A stretch of DNA of 43,421 bases from a virus, in IMG/VR virus record IMGVR_UViG_3300049217_000054, positions 1-43,421 of that record. One strand, 5' to 3'. Both the position numbers and the translations under genes were made by a program. A model generated the notes under the pieces. That model made no database searches and had not been told where the DNA came from. It saw nothing but the letters and a program-made list of their open reading frames with translations. Of this stretch, positions 28,531-37,937 are shown in pieces (the stretch's first letter is position 1; the number at the start of each line of letters is the position of its first letter).

Positions 28531-28654
28531 TTTTTTTTAATATATCTTCTATTCTAGTAATGGATATGATTCTAATAATGTTTCTGCATGTGTAATAGAA
28601 GCATGCCATTCCATTTTTATATTTAATTTTGTAAAAAAAATTATCTAGAATCAT
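28508..28654 (-). CDS. 48-aa hypothetical protein
   Basis: ATG 28652-28654 overlaps the stop of the J gene (ATGA) with AGGTG about 8 bases upstream; the 3' end overlaps the DUF2612-like gene by 23 bases. Basic, aromatic, three Cys. An open frame runs back to 28702 inside the J gene. Support is coupling only. Confidence 0.4.
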   Translation of the reverse strand: MILDNFFYKIKYKNGMACFYYTCRNIIRIISITRIEDILKKNDNYTTD

Positions 28655-30150
28655 GTTAATAACACCTGTATACCACCCGCTGTTATTTTTCCTTGCTGCC
28701 ACAATTCTAGGTCTATCGTGTTATTGCTGTAATCTATATCGTCCGCTAATGATATTTGCATGTTGTTAATTAATATGCCTGGAATTTGATTAACGGCGGA
28801 TGCTAGATTAAATGCTGAAATATCAACGCCAACCCCCCACCCATCATCTGAATTTACATAATCTAAAATAGCATTCTGAACGGTAGAAACGGGGTCGCCT
28901 ACAAATGTAGGTGATAACGTAATAGTGGCACGAGCCACAATAGGCACCGATGTCGGTGTTCCAAATGTCACGGTATATAATTGTCCACTCGTTGAGTCTG
29001 TGACTTGCACAGTATAAGCACCATAAGGCGGAGAACCTGGCCCACCGTTCCAATTTGCACCTAAACTTTTTTTAGACAATAAAATTTTAGCCACTTGATT
29101 GAGAAAATCAACACTATAAACAGTGGATGGCGTTGTGTTATCAACAGCTTCCCATCCCGTTAATGTACTTACAATCGTGGTTAAATCACCTATAGCTGTT
29201 GAGAATACGCCAGGACTCACTGATTGGAATATACCTGTTCCGTTTCCGTTTGAGTCTAATGTGATAGCTGATAATGAGGCATATTGTTGACTAGAGGTAT
29301 CAGCTACTACAGAGCCCGCAGGTATAATTGTTCCGGCTGTTCCTGTTAAATTTCCTTGAATTAATGTATAACCTAGAATAGCGTTGCTATTAGTAATGAC
29401 GACATAAATAGAATTTGCAACGAGCGTAACACCATCAATCGTTAGTGTTTCACTCGTGTAATTTTCTCTGTATTGCAAACTCGTAACACCTCCCCAGCTT
29501 GCATTAATACTTGCATAAAGCCCCGATATTATCGCCTCATTTAATGAAACACCTTGCAATGCCAGCGTCAATGCGCGCAATCTTTGTAATTGTTGGTCTG
29601 ATTGTATATTTGTGCCCAGCGTTCCTGAGGAGGGGTTTGTGACAGTTTCCCAGCCGATCACACCGGACACGATTGTTGTTAATGTGCCTGCGGGTGCTGT
29701 GATTGGGCCAGGTAATAAAGCTTGGAACGTACCAGAGCCATTTCCGTCACTGTCTAGTATAATCGATGAAACGGGGCTAAACTGCTCGCCAGTAACTAAT
29801 GCGGCAATTGAATTAGTGTCAATTACTGTACCTGGAACACCCGCTAAATTAGCAGTGACAGTAGAAAATGTGGCGGGAGTTCTTGCCAACCCGGTTAATG
29901 CGCAAATAGCGTCTAGAAAAACGCCAACGGATAAGTTGGGATTTATCTGATTGGCCAGCAATGCATTGTTGTCAACAACAGCCGCACGCGCTAACGTTTC
30001 TCCGGTGATTAAAATACCCTGCGGTGTTTCTGGGTCTAAATTTAAATCATCTCCGAACGTGTCTGTAAATTCAGTCTGCACATCATTTAATAATGTGGAT
30101 GTGTCCGGTATAATTACCCCTGTGCTTGTTATATAGTTATATAGCGCCAT
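28651..30150 (-). CDS. Baseplate J-like protein
   Basis: 499 aa from ATG 30148-30150 (AGGGA 6 bases upstream; the frame is open to 30168). N-terminal PDTSTLLNDVQTEFTDTFG and GILITGETLARAA are typical of Baseplate_J proteins, followed by two near-identical beta domains (GEQFSPVSSIILDSDGNGSG and SSQQYASLSAITLDSNGNGTG units), so an internal duplication. Forms the outer wedge of the baseplate. Overlaps the gp25-like gene by 14 bases. Confidence 0.88.
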   Translation of the reverse strand: MALYNYITSTGVIIPDTSTLLNDVQTEFTDTFGDDLNLDPETPQGILITGETLARAAVVDNNALLANQINPNLSVGVFLDAICALTGLARTPATFSTVTANLAGVPGTVIDTNSIAALVTGEQFSPVSSIILDSDGNGSGTFQALLPGPITAPAGTLTTIVSGVIGWETVTNPSSGTLGTNIQSDQQLQRLRALTLALQGVSLNEAIISGLYASINASWGGVTSLQYRENYTSETLTIDGVTLVANSIYVVITNSNAILGYTLIQGNLTGTAGTIIPAGSVVADTSSQQYASLSAITLDSNGNGTGIFQSVSPGVFSTAIGDLTTIVSTLTGWEAVDNTTPSTVYSVDFLNQVAKILLSKKSLGANWNGGPGSPPYGAYTVQVTDSTSGQLYTVTFGTPTSVPIVARATITLSPTFVGDPVSTVQNAILDYVNSDDGWGVGVDISAFNLASAVNQIPGILINNMQISLADDIDYSNNTIDLELWQQGKITAGGIQVLLT

Positions 30151-30577
30151 TGAAAGTCCCTGTTCCAAATTCGGTAACGATTGTTACCGTGTAAATTAAT
30201 AAGTCCTGCGTGTTGTTGTAAGCATTTGTGTTATAACCGCGCTGCGTGGTGATTTCTGCAATATCTGATACACCATCAATGGCGGATAATATATTTCTTA
30301 ATGCCGCCTCCCATATCCCTATGTTAGGAGCGCCCACCCAGATAACTTGAAAGTTTGGCAATCCTCTGTTTGTATTTAAAACCATCTCTCCTAAAACGGA
30401 TTTAGCCGCGTTTGCGCAGGCATAAAGTACGGCGTTGAGCTGGTCGGGATTGGATTCAGTGATACCAGCGAGCACAATATTGCCATCATCACCCACGAAT
30501 AAATCATTAACGCCCGCGATTAGCTCGTTATTAGCACTATATAATGCTTGAGTCGTGGTTGCAAAACTTTGTACCAT
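30137..30577 (-). CDS. Baseplate wedge protein, gp25/W-like
   Basis: 146 aa. LGEMVLNTNRGLPNFQVIWVGAPNIGIWEAALRNILSAIDGV, then a strand-rich end (LLIYTVTIVTEFG), the usual pattern of T4 gp25/P2 W proteins, which seed sheath assembly on the baseplate. Order spike, wedge, J is the standard one. Confidence 0.8.
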   Translation of the reverse strand: MVQSFATTTQALYSANNELIAGVNDLFVGDDGNIVLAGITESNPDQLNAVLYACANAAKSVLGEMVLNTNRGLPNFQVIWVGAPNIGIWEAALRNILSAIDGVSDIAEITTQRGYNTNAYNNTQDLLIYTVTIVTEFGTGTFNGAI

Positions 30578-30587
30578 AATTATTCCA

Positions 30588-31238
30588 TTAATTACTAAAT
30601 ACTTTTGATGAGCCGGTTTCTATCAATCCGGTCATTAAATTCACAGTATCGCCAATTCTAGCAACAGCAGCACCGCCACTTGTTCCCGCTAGATTAACTC
30701 GGCTTGTGCCATTAACATTAACTATAGGTGCTTGCACGGTAGCTATAGTCGCTCCTAGCGACACTTTCACAGAGCCATTGAGCGATTGTATCACCAAATT
30801 GCCAGCGTCATCATCTGATATAGAATAACCTTTCATGACGTGCGGCACAAACAAGGCGCTTGACCAGTCTTTAATACGAGCCGTTGGCGGGGGTTGCATA
30901 TTGTAATATTGTAAAAACAAATTGATATCCCTATCGCATGCTATGACCCAGCCCAAATCACCTACATTGAGCGGGAAATTAACAATAAATCCACCTCCGC
31001 CATACTGAAACACGGGGATACTGGCTACTTGCGCACGTACGGTAAGCCCCGTATTTGTATCAACGACAGGTATCATAATCTGGACGCCCACGCGAGAAGG
31101 CGGCCCTGCTTTATAACCAGTGACAGAGGCAGGCAGCATACCGCCCCAATCTTGAATCATATTTTTTAGCACTTCATTAAATGCGCCCGTGAGCGTATCT
31201 AAATTAGCGGGGTCTATATTTGGTGGTGCATAACTCAT
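30588..31238 (-). CDS. Baseplate spike, Gp138/gpV-like
   Basis: 216 aa. An OB-like N-terminal domain (VTGYKAGPPSRVGVQIMIPVV... FPLNVGDLGWVIACDRDINLFL), then DWSSALFVPHVMKGYS and a repetitive beta-helix needle (LVIQSLNGSVKVSLGATIATVQAPIVNV) as in Gp138-type puncturing proteins. Sits at the tip of the tube and pierces the outer membrane. No HxH iron motif seen at the end. Confidence 0.85.
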   Translation of the reverse strand: MSYAPPNIDPANLDTLTGAFNEVLKNMIQDWGGMLPASVTGYKAGPPSRVGVQIMIPVVDTNTGLTVRAQVASIPVFQYGGGGFIVNFPLNVGDLGWVIACDRDINLFLQYYNMQPPPTARIKDWSSALFVPHVMKGYSISDDDAGNLVIQSLNGSVKVSLGATIATVQAPIVNVNGTSRVNLAGTSGGAAVARIGDTVNLMTGLIETGSSKVFSN

Positions 31239-32080
31239 ATTAGCCTCTTAGCGTCAGCGATATAGTAAAAATTCTCGGCACGGGTTGCTAAATCAAATAC
31301 CAATTTATAAATAATATAGTCGCCATTTAGCGCGGGATAAATAACCGAATTCACGCGCAATAACGAACCTACTTTTGTTTGATTATCCAACAAGAATTTA
31401 ACTTGTAATCCGCGCTCTGTAATCTGGGGAATTCCCACCATACCATTTTGCATGTCAATTAATTTTGTAGGCCCTGCCAATGGAAGACTAGAGCGTTTAA
31501 CCACAAGGCTGTCGTCATCTATAAAAGCATCTACATTGCTTAATAAGCCTAATGTATTGACTAGTTTTAATGCGCTGCCGGTGAAATTGTAATTAGCAAT
31601 CTGTTTGTCATCCGCATCAAAATTTAAATTCAATCCTAATTGTGACGCTATGTCTCCGGCCAATTTAGACAAGCTAATCGTTTCAGGAGCGCCCATTGCT
31701 ACTACTTGGCCTTTTTGATAGTTTCCCGTTAAGCATCTTATCGTCATTTTAACATCCGGCGGTTGAGATAAGTTTACACTTACAATGTTTCCTGAAAATA
31801 TGCGAGATGTTTGTTGCATTCCATTGTAAGAAAGTCCAGCATCTACCGTTAGGACTTTAGGTGCTGTGTTTAAATTATAAGGGCTTGTTTCCGTCAATAG
31901 GTAATCTTGCGTTTTCGCGTCCACATTGGTAATAGTTATTTCTGCTTCATTTTGATTCTGATTTGCAAACTTTGTTCCGCGAGCGGTTATCTCTAATGGT
32001 GCTTGATATTGCTTTACAATACCATTGATATTAATGCTCACTATAATATTGGCGGTATTTGCAGGTAATGACATTGCCAT
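31235..32080 (-). CDS. Baseplate hub protein (gp27/gpD-like)
   Basis: 281 aa. IVVSININGIVKQYQ... ITARGTKFANQNQNEAEITITN in the first tube-like barrel, GNYQKGQVVAMGAPETISLSKLAGDIASQLGL in the middle and a second barrel VNSVIYPALNGDYIIYKL. This is the usual arrangement of hub proteins that join tube and spike. Overlaps the spike gene by 4 bases. Confidence 0.75.
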   Translation of the reverse strand: MAMSLPANTANIIVSININGIVKQYQAPLEITARGTKFANQNQNEAEITITNVDAKTQDYLLTETSPYNLNTAPKVLTVDAGLSYNGMQQTSRIFSGNIVSVNLSQPPDVKMTIRCLTGNYQKGQVVAMGAPETISLSKLAGDIASQLGLNLNFDADDKQIANYNFTGSALKLVNTLGLLSNVDAFIDDDSLVVKRSSLPLAGPTKLIDMQNGMVGIPQITERGLQVKFLLDNQTKVGSLLRVNSVIYPALNGDYIIYKLVFDLATRAENFYYIADAKRLI

Positions 32081-32415
32081 TATATCACCACAAACTCAGC
32101 CGCTCTTATAGCTATCAGCTCCGCATTTGATAGGTAAATAAGATTTTGGCTGATTCCAAATTGCGTATAATCGGCAATAGAATTATTGAGTGTGCGCAAG
32201 AAAAAATTACCTTGAAAATCTTCTAAATACGGATATCTTAGCCATAAGCTGCCTGATACTATTCTAAATCCCGTTAATAAAACAACGCCGTTTCTTGATA
32301 AATCAAAACTCATAGCGCCCGATGTTGAATAAATATCAAAATTATAATAATTCTCATCAAGTTGCACTGAGAATTTTTGATTAGGAATATTTTGCAAAGG
32401 TATAATTTGCGGCAT
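32080..32415 (-). CDS. Baseplate plug-like protein (Pam3 gp18 type)
   Basis: 111 aa, nearly all beta: PLQNIPNQKFSVQLDENYYNFDIYST, SFDLSRNGVVLLTGFRIVSGSLWLRYPYL and a Phe/Asp end. This short two-sheet protein with (P/N)NQxF-x2-LD at its start resembles the plug domain of small myovirus baseplates. Located between the hub and the Dit-like gene. Confidence 0.65.
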   Translation of the reverse strand: MPQIIPLQNIPNQKFSVQLDENYYNFDIYSTSGAMSFDLSRNGVVLLTGFRIVSGSLWLRYPYLEDFQGNFFLRTLNNSIADYTQFGISQNLIYLSNAELIAIRAAEFVVI

Positions 32416-32422
32416 AAGTTCC

Positions 32423-32968
32423 CTAAAAAAATATATTATACAGACCGGATTGGTTCCTGGATGGTACTACAGGAACGCCTTGTTGCTGACCAAGAGGAAC
32501 ACTATCACCATATGATGGATTTTGAGGAGTAACAGCATATTGTGGAACTGGCGCAAACTGAGCTATGCGGAATCTCAAAAACATCGTAATGGTGTTTTGC
32601 ATATCTGTGTTTTCATCATGGGATACTGAATACAATACTTGATTACTATAGGTGTCTACCTTTGTTTGCACTGTTATTAAATCGCCAGCATTCCATATCT
32701 GCTTTAATTTCTGATAAGTATTGAAGAAATCATTTACCTGCAATTGAACAGGCATATCTATTTCAGTCGGTATAATAATTCTGTGGCTAATAATTTCTGC
32801 ACCCGTTTCTAACGGCTGAATCATCAGATTAGATTCTTCTTTCACAAATGCGCGAATAGGTCTTGCTTGCGGGAATAGCTGGATAAACCCAGAATCATAC
32901 ACGCCAACCACATCTTGCAAGAACGAGGTAAGCGCTGGTGGCCTTGGAATTGTTGCGACAATTGTCAT
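32423..32968 (-). CDS. Dit-like baseplate/tail protein
   Basis: 181 aa. LETGAEIISHRIIIPTEIDMPVQL matches the G-x-x-I-(T/S)-x-HR/V-x3-P pattern of Dit-like myovirus proteins that cap the tape measure end. C-terminal 40 residues are Pro/Gln-rich and flexible. Start overlaps the tape-measure stop (TAATG). Confidence 0.65.
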   Translation of the reverse strand: MTIVATIPRPPALTSFLQDVVGVYDSGFIQLFPQARPIRAFVKEESNLMIQPLETGAEIISHRIIIPTEIDMPVQLQVNDFFNTYQKLKQIWNAGDLITVQTKVDTYSNQVLYSVSHDENTDMQNTITMFLRFRIAQFAPVPQYAVTPQNPSYGDSVPLGQQQGVPVVPSRNQSGLYNIFF

Positions 32969-34350
32969 TAGTACATGACCCCGCTTGAAAAGTTATCTAC
33001 TAATTGCCGCTCTTGTGATTTCAACATTTTTGAAACGGCATCAGCGGTTCCTTGAGCATCAGTTGCTTGCGTGTTGACTGTGATATCGCCTATAGTTTGT
33101 TGTATATTTATGTTTCTTAATTGTTGCAATGCTGTGGGAGGACCTTCAAATGAAAATGCTCTTAAAGCTTCTTCTCTATTTCTAGGAAGTTGTGGATTTT
33201 CAAAATCATATAATCTATTAGCACGAGCCTGGTACATATCTTTTTGAATTCTTGGAGAAAGAGAAGCAGATTCATTTAAGCCGTATTTTTTATTCAAATA
33301 CGCCTCGTAGGTAGCCTCCGGTTTATCAAAAGGATTATATTCATCTGGAAGCAATGATAATGGATTGTGCGCTAAATGTTGAGCACCGTATATGATTCTA
33401 TCAATTAAATCACCTGTAAAAGCTATAATATCATTAAGCCATTCAAATTTATCTATTAATGCGCCTATTAATGAATCACCACCTTCCGCAAATACTTTTA
33501 AATCATCATAGGCCAGTATCAAAAGAGAGCCAATTAACGCAATCGGCAAAAGAACAGTAGTAAATGGCAAAAACGCTAGAGCCGCTTTTGCAGCCACACC
33601 CAATAAAGCTAAGCCCAAACCCAAAAATGCAAATGATATGCCCTCAACTATATTTGGATATTTATTTAAAGTTCCAACACCTTCCTGTATGTACCCAAAG
33701 AACTTGTCAAATAAAGGTAAAATATCGCCCAGTGAGCGAGTGCCAAACACTCTAAATACATGCGCTGTGCTCTCAAATTGCTGCGTAAATTTATGTATGA
33801 TATCCGCATCTTCTCGTGTAACAACCCCTAGCTCATACTGCGCTTTTATCAGTGCTTCGACTTCTTCTCGTCCTTTACGCAATAATGTAATAGTGGATTC
33901 GTTTAAACCTAATTCAGAACCCAATTTTAAGGCTTCAATGTGGTTTAATTTACTTAATTGATCAGCCAGAGCCGGTAATTTGTTGATGGCCTCATCAGCA
34001 GAGATATTAAATTTTTTAGCGAATTCTAATAAAGATTGCTGAAAATCGGTAGATTCTCCGCCCGCTTTCATGACGGCAGAAGACCATGCGCCCAGCTTTT
34101 CAATGTTGACGCCTAGCGCTTCTGAGCCTTTGTAGAGTTCTTGGGAAAAATCTATAGTGGCTTTTAATCCTGCAACCACAGATAGGATAGAAATAGAGCG
34201 TCGCAACATGCGACTTAAACGCTTGTCTGCGTTACTGGCTGTTTTTCCAAGAATTTTAACTTCTTTTTCTACATCCTTCAGTCCAGTTCTAAGCTGTGAA
34301 GTATCGGCATCGAACATAATAAGAAATGTATCAAGAAAATTTGCGGCCAT
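32968..34350 (-). CDS. Tape measure protein
   Basis: 460 aa with GAGG before the ATG. Long helical protein: coiled coil in the first 130 residues (LRTGLKDVEKEVKILGKTASNADKRL), then a hydrophobic hairpin (FAFLGLGLALLGVAAKAALAF and VLLPIALIGSLLILAY) typical of tape measures, and a C-terminal DITVNTQATDAQGTADAVSKML tail. At about 0.15 nm per residue the tail would be roughly 70 nm. It follows the tail chaperone genes as usual. Confidence 0.88.
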   Translation of the reverse strand: MAANFLDTFLIMFDADTSQLRTGLKDVEKEVKILGKTASNADKRLSRMLRRSISILSVVAGLKATIDFSQELYKGSEALGVNIEKLGAWSSAVMKAGGESTDFQQSLLEFAKKFNISADEAINKLPALADQLSKLNHIEALKLGSELGLNESTITLLRKGREEVEALIKAQYELGVVTREDADIIHKFTQQFESTAHVFRVFGTRSLGDILPLFDKFFGYIQEGVGTLNKYPNIVEGISFAFLGLGLALLGVAAKAALAFLPFTTVLLPIALIGSLLILAYDDLKVFAEGGDSLIGALIDKFEWLNDIIAFTGDLIDRIIYGAQHLAHNPLSLLPDEYNPFDKPEATYEAYLNKKYGLNESASLSPRIQKDMYQARANRLYDFENPQLPRNREEALRAFSFEGPPTALQQLRNINIQQTIGDITVNTQATDAQGTADAVSKMLKSQERQLVDNFSSGVMY

Positions 34351-34598
34351 TATTTACCTCTTTTCTTTTCTAAAGATTTATAATAACGGCGCTCATTTTC
34401 GCGGTCAACCGCAATAATCCAGTAGGTGGTTAGCGCTTCTTGCAGTGTCCATTCGTATTTTAATTCCTTGATGTTTGCTTTTCCTGCGCTGATAATTGCT
34501 CCGAAAATAGGGTGAATATTTTCGTAGCCAACTGCGGCAAATTCTGGGTTACTCTTTCCCGCAATGTTAGGAACAACCCACGTTGAAAAAAACTGCAA
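34350..34598 (-). CDS. Tail assembly chaperone, -1 frameshift extension
   Basis: Open frame overlapping the end of the chaperone gene and ending at the tape-measure start. It has no good start of its own (only TTG 34598 without an RBS) and is best read as the C-terminal part of a fusion made by -1 slippage at 34586-34592: chaperone residues 1-116 joined to STWVVPNIAGKSN... for about 194 aa. This mirrors lambda G/GT and myovirus chaperone pairs. Confidence 0.75.
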   Translation of the reverse strand: MQFFSTWVVPNIAGKSNPEFAAVGYENIHPIFGAIISAGKANIKELKYEWTLQEALTTYWIIAVDRENERRYYKSLEKKRGK

Positions 34599-34933
34599 TT
34601 GTACTCCGTCATTGCAATTAGAACTTTAAATATATCCTCCCAGCAAGGTGGAAAGTGATTGTTAATCAAGTCTTTGTTAACCAGTCTTGTTAAATCCCTA
34701 TCTGGATTTTGAGCGGCCACATAGCTCATCACCTTTTCAACAATTGGCTGAAACTTCAACCAATCAAAATCTTTAAAACTTCCCATGGCATTCATAGGCA
34801 AGCTAGAGACAATTTCTAATCCATCCATAGCCGGAAACTTTGAGATAATATAAATACGCTCGCCGCCGCCGGTTAATTCTAATTTAAATTCTTTAGGCTC
34901 TAATAATCCTAAATTCTTAGCTTCTTTTAACAT
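34460..34933 (-). CDS. Tail assembly chaperone
   Basis: 157 aa. ELTGGGERIYIISKFPAMDGLEIVSSLPM resembles tail chaperones that wrap the tape measure before tube assembly. Codons 114-116 (AGT TTT TTT) contain the heptamer T_TTT_TTT in the correct frame for -1 slippage. The zero-frame product runs 41 residues past the slip site. Starts directly behind the tube gene. Confidence 0.78.
   Translation of the reverse strand: MLKEAKNLGLLEPKEFKLELTGGGERIYIISKFPAMDGLEIVSSLPMNAMGSFKDFDWLKFQPIVEKVMSYVAAQNPDRDLTRLVNKDLINNHFPPCWEDIFKVLIAMTEYNCSFFQRGLFLTLRERVTQNLPQLATKIFTLFSEQLSAQEKQTSRN
34586..34592 (-). promoter_or_regulatory. Slippery heptamer U_UUU_UUU for -1 frameshift
   Basis: Seven T on the minus strand. 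The first is the third base of codon 114 of the chaperone, so the run is in the X_XXY_YYZ register. A small CAAC-GTGG-GTTG hairpin follows at once. Confidence 0.72.
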
Positions 34934-35385
34934 TATGGAACTCCTGCATTTCCTTCAAACGTGAATTTGTACACCTTAGTTTTAAATCCGCCTCCGCTTG
35001 CTACGGACTGGCCTAACATGCCAGACATCAAGATACCATTTATCAAAGTCAGGGATGAGCCGTCAGGATAAATAGCGGTCATCGTGATTAAATCTTGTAC
35101 AGTAATAACCTTGCCTTTACGATTAAAATTAGCATTAAATAAACGGCCTAAACTCTGGTCATCTGGCGTATTAGCGACAACCGCTAGTGAAATATCAATG
35201 GGATTAGATACCGAATTGATAATCAAATCACCATTCAAGCCCATTTTTCTTTCTGCAATTTGAATTTCTGGTATATCAAACGGGTCAGTATCATTCGCCA
35301 ATTGCGTGATATTTAATCCTGCTGGGAATGTAGGTATACAAATTAAGTTGACCCGTAACCCAAAACCCGAAATATTTGCTGCCAT
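34933..35385 (-). CDS. Tail tube protein
   Basis: 150 aa. Beta-rich with the tube-fold pattern: ISGFGLRVNLICIPTFPAGLNITQLAND, GLNGDLIINSV and a C-terminal KVYKFTFEGNAG strand. Encoded directly after the sheath and before the chaperone, the standard tube position. Hexameric rings form the inner tail tube. Confidence 0.82.
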   Translation of the reverse strand: MAANISGFGLRVNLICIPTFPAGLNITQLANDTDPFDIPEIQIAERKMGLNGDLIINSVSNPIDISLAVVANTPDDQSLGRLFNANFNRKGKVITVQDLITMTAIYPDGSSLTLINGILMSGMLGQSVASGGGFKTKVYKFTFEGNAGVP

Positions 35386-35399
35386 AAAAAACTCCTTTT

Positions 35400-36959
35400 T
35401 TAGATAAGTATATCCGTTCCAACAATTTGACGAATAACATCATTTTTCTTATAGACAAGCGTATAGGTGATGATGTAATTCCCTTCTTCATTTTGCGAAA
35501 TAACGGCATCTAACCAATAGCCGGTATCCTGCACTTGATACCAGGCGTTAGGGTCATTGGTCACACTGCCAATAACCGCTATCTGTTCATTGGTGAGTAG
35601 AGAGCCAACGCTAATCGTGCCGTTATTTAACGCTTGATTAACAACTCCTTGAACGGTGTTAATCACAATAGCGCGTCCCTGCTGATTTGCTGGAATCTGT
35701 GATACAGATAACAACAACGTCCCTAAAGCGGCGCTTATCGCATTCTTTAACCAGCATTCATTCGCATAAACATTCATGTCGGTTGCATTTGTTGAGACGC
35801 TAGCACCTGATAAATAGCCATTTTGATAGAATGATAAAATCTGACCATTCGTTTGGGTTTGACCGTAATAATTAACGCCGATTGCATCATATCCAGCCGC
35901 CACAGAGCCAGAGTTAACGGATGCGGTCAAATTAAATTTTTGATACATGTAATTTTGCACGGCATTGGGCAGTGTGTAGTTTGTTGCTGCCATAATCATA
36001 CCTGGTACCATTTCTGGATATTCCGTTGTAGTTACTGGGGAAGGAGATTGCAGCGTTAATCCCGTTCCTCCGATTGAATCTAGCGCATCAGAAATATCAT
36101 CAGCATTAGAAGGTGCGACTTGCACCAAAAAAATAAATTCATTGTTCTGTGATAGGTTCCACGTAGAACCTTCGACAATATCGTCCTGTGTTAAATCGGC
36201 GCCATTCGTAAATACAAAAGAGCCGAAATTGTCTGACGTGTTGAATGAATTGGTTAATGTTTCAGTAATAGTTTCTACTGCAACACCATTTGAAAATATG
36301 GGAGCATCTGGATAAATTAACGCGCTTGCATCCCATCCCATTAGTGTAGATATGTCCTCAGAAATTCCTGAGGTTACCGAAATAACAGCTGCCCCAGTGG
36401 CGCCGCCTACTAAATTAAATGCGCCATCCGTGTTGGAATAACTAACAGTGGCTTCTGTCCACAATGTTCCGCCGCCCGTTTCTGCACGAATAGCAGTTTG
36501 AATCGCACTAGCAATTTCAGTGAATGTTAATTCAGAGAAATCTAACCCGGTTAGCGTGAAATTGAAGGCGCCCATCGTTAATTCTAATGAGCCATTGGTA
36601 ATGGCTTGCAAGTCAGCTAATGTAGTGCCTAAAGAAGGTAAATTTGCGCCATAAATCAGGGGTGCGGTAGCGCTGGCCGCCCAAAATGAGAATGATATTT
36701 TTTGTGGCGACTGATACGTTTTGCTAATCCAGGAGAAATAGAATAATGCCCTTAAATATTCTTCACTATCAAAACCAAAATAATCGCCAACGGCCGCTGC
36801 ACTCGTAAATTCTAAAACAAAACCGCCCGCAGGAATTAACGGATTAACCGAAAAAACGCGGGTAATAAGCTCAGTCACAGGAATGGTATTAGCACCGCCG
36901 ACAGAGCTAGTAATGTCTATATATTTAGTAAAGGGGATATTCTGAATTGGATTGGCCAT
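35400..36959 (-). CDS. Tail sheath protein (DUF3383-like)
   Basis: 519 aa from ATG 36957-36959 (AAAAGGA 8 bases upstream; the frame is open to 36989). FVLEFTSAAAVGDYFGFDSEEYLRALFYFSWISKT matches the DUF3383 sheath family; the middle is a beta insertion domain and the C-terminal part (YFSWI..., ECWLKNAISAALGTLLLS...) the conserved sheath core, ending in an exchange strand YIITYTLVYKKNDVI. Contracts during infection; shows that this is a myovirus. Confidence 0.9.
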   Translation of the reverse strand: MANPIQNIPFTKYIDITSSVGGANTIPVTELITRVFSVNPLIPAGGFVLEFTSAAAVGDYFGFDSEEYLRALFYFSWISKTYQSPQKISFSFWAASATAPLIYGANLPSLGTTLADLQAITNGSLELTMGAFNFTLTGLDFSELTFTEIASAIQTAIRAETGGGTLWTEATVSYSNTDGAFNLVGGATGAAVISVTSGISEDISTLMGWDASALIYPDAPIFSNGVAVETITETLTNSFNTSDNFGSFVFTNGADLTQDDIVEGSTWNLSQNNEFIFLVQVAPSNADDISDALDSIGGTGLTLQSPSPVTTTEYPEMVPGMIMAATNYTLPNAVQNYMYQKFNLTASVNSGSVAAGYDAIGVNYYGQTQTNGQILSFYQNGYLSGASVSTNATDMNVYANECWLKNAISAALGTLLLSVSQIPANQQGRAIVINTVQGVVNQALNNGTISVGSLLTNEQIAVIGSVTNDPNAWYQVQDTGYWLDAVISQNEEGNYIITYTLVYKKNDVIRQIVGTDILI

Positions 36960-36972
36960 TATATAAATCCTT

Positions 36973-37512
36973 TTATATGGGTTGCACAAACGTTTCTATA
37001 GGCAGCGTCACTATAGGCGTTGTGGTTATAATATCACGGGTGTATGTTAACGTAAAATCAAATGACGGGTTATATTCGTATTCGTCCCTATCGTCAACAA
37101 ACGGAGTGTTCTCTACGCGCTGCACTCTCAATATTCCAACACCTGCCGCATTTAATGTATTGACAGCAATATCACTCTGCATAATAGACGCCACCAAATT
37201 AACTAAATCAGAAGCGGTATAGCTTAGTGATTGCGGATTTTGGTCAAATAAACAAGATATCTGAAACGTGCTTTCATACCATTGCGTTTCAGTATGCGTA
37301 AAATTTCCTACTTCTTCGTTATATACGTCCGTGCGCCCTACAAAACCAATTCTTTCATCCGGCAGCTTATAATAATAAATCGTAGCGCCGCTATTGATTC
37401 CTTGTTGAGTCGGTTCATATAACGATTGCACGATAACATCGGGGAATCCATTAGATGATAATCCCGCTGTAATAACGGGCACAAATAGCTGGATTAGCTC
37501 ATTATCTGTCAT
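36973..37512 (-). CDS. Neck/tail terminator protein (LIC_12616-like)
   Basis: 179 aa. VIVQSLYEPTQQGINSGATIYYYKL and TETQWYESTFQISCLFDQNP match small phage terminator proteins that cap the tube at the head end. Position between connector genes and sheath agrees. Starts 4 bases into the end of the upstream gene. Confidence 0.75.
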   Translation of the reverse strand: MTDNELIQLFVPVITAGLSSNGFPDVIVQSLYEPTQQGINSGATIYYYKLPDERIGFVGRTDVYNEEVGNFTHTETQWYESTFQISCLFDQNPQSLSYTASDLVNLVASIMQSDIAVNTLNAAGVGILRVQRVENTPFVDDRDEYEYNPSFDFTLTYTRDIITTTPIVTLPIETFVQPI

Positions 37513-37937
37513 TTCTTGCCCTTTTTATTTTCAGCAATATAAAGCCCGTCTTTCGTTAAAGAAGGAACTGCCAGATTAGTTTTTACCACTAAGCTGCCTA
37601 CCCATTTGTCCTGATCTAGCCATTGCGTGTTGGATTCCACTTGATACACATTTTCACCTTGAACAAATAAATCAGGAGAAGTATCCCGCTCAATATCCCC
37701 AATATCATTTGATGTGTAAAACGTATAATAGGATTTTTGCCAATCAAGCCCCAGTGCGAATTTTGCTTGCCTGGATAAAGGCTGGAAGCTTCCAGGAATA
37801 GTAACCGGCGCATTGTAAGACGTCACATACTGACCAACCGAATTTAATGTTCTTCCACTAAAAGAATACCAAGCACAATTCTGCGGAAATATCGCTGTTA
37901 ATGCCATTTTTAATAAATTCTGTCCTGGTATTGTCAT
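37509..37937 (-). CDS. Head-closure/connector protein
   Basis: 142 aa. NSVGQYVTSYNAPVTIPGSFQPL, GLDWQKSYYTFYTSND and QVESNTQWLDQDKWVGS look like the small beta-barrel head completion proteins found at this place in DUF4054/DUF3383 myoviruses. The basic tail NKKGKK ends the protein. Confidence 0.62.
   Translation of the reverse strand: MTIPGQNLLKMALTAIFPQNCAWYSFSGRTLNSVGQYVTSYNAPVTIPGSFQPLSRQAKFALGLDWQKSYYTFYTSNDIGDIERDTSPDLFVQGENVYQVESNTQWLDQDKWVGSLVVKTNLAVPSLTKDGLYIAENKKGKK

Noticed and set aside
29612-29950. 112-codon plus-strand frame opposite baseplate J
   Set aside because: Antisense shadow of a strong structural gene; no ribosome-binding site, and composition follows the opposite strand.
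33638-33961. 107-codon plus-strand frame opposite the tape measure
   Set aside because: Antisense shadow with no start signal and no protein-like pattern.
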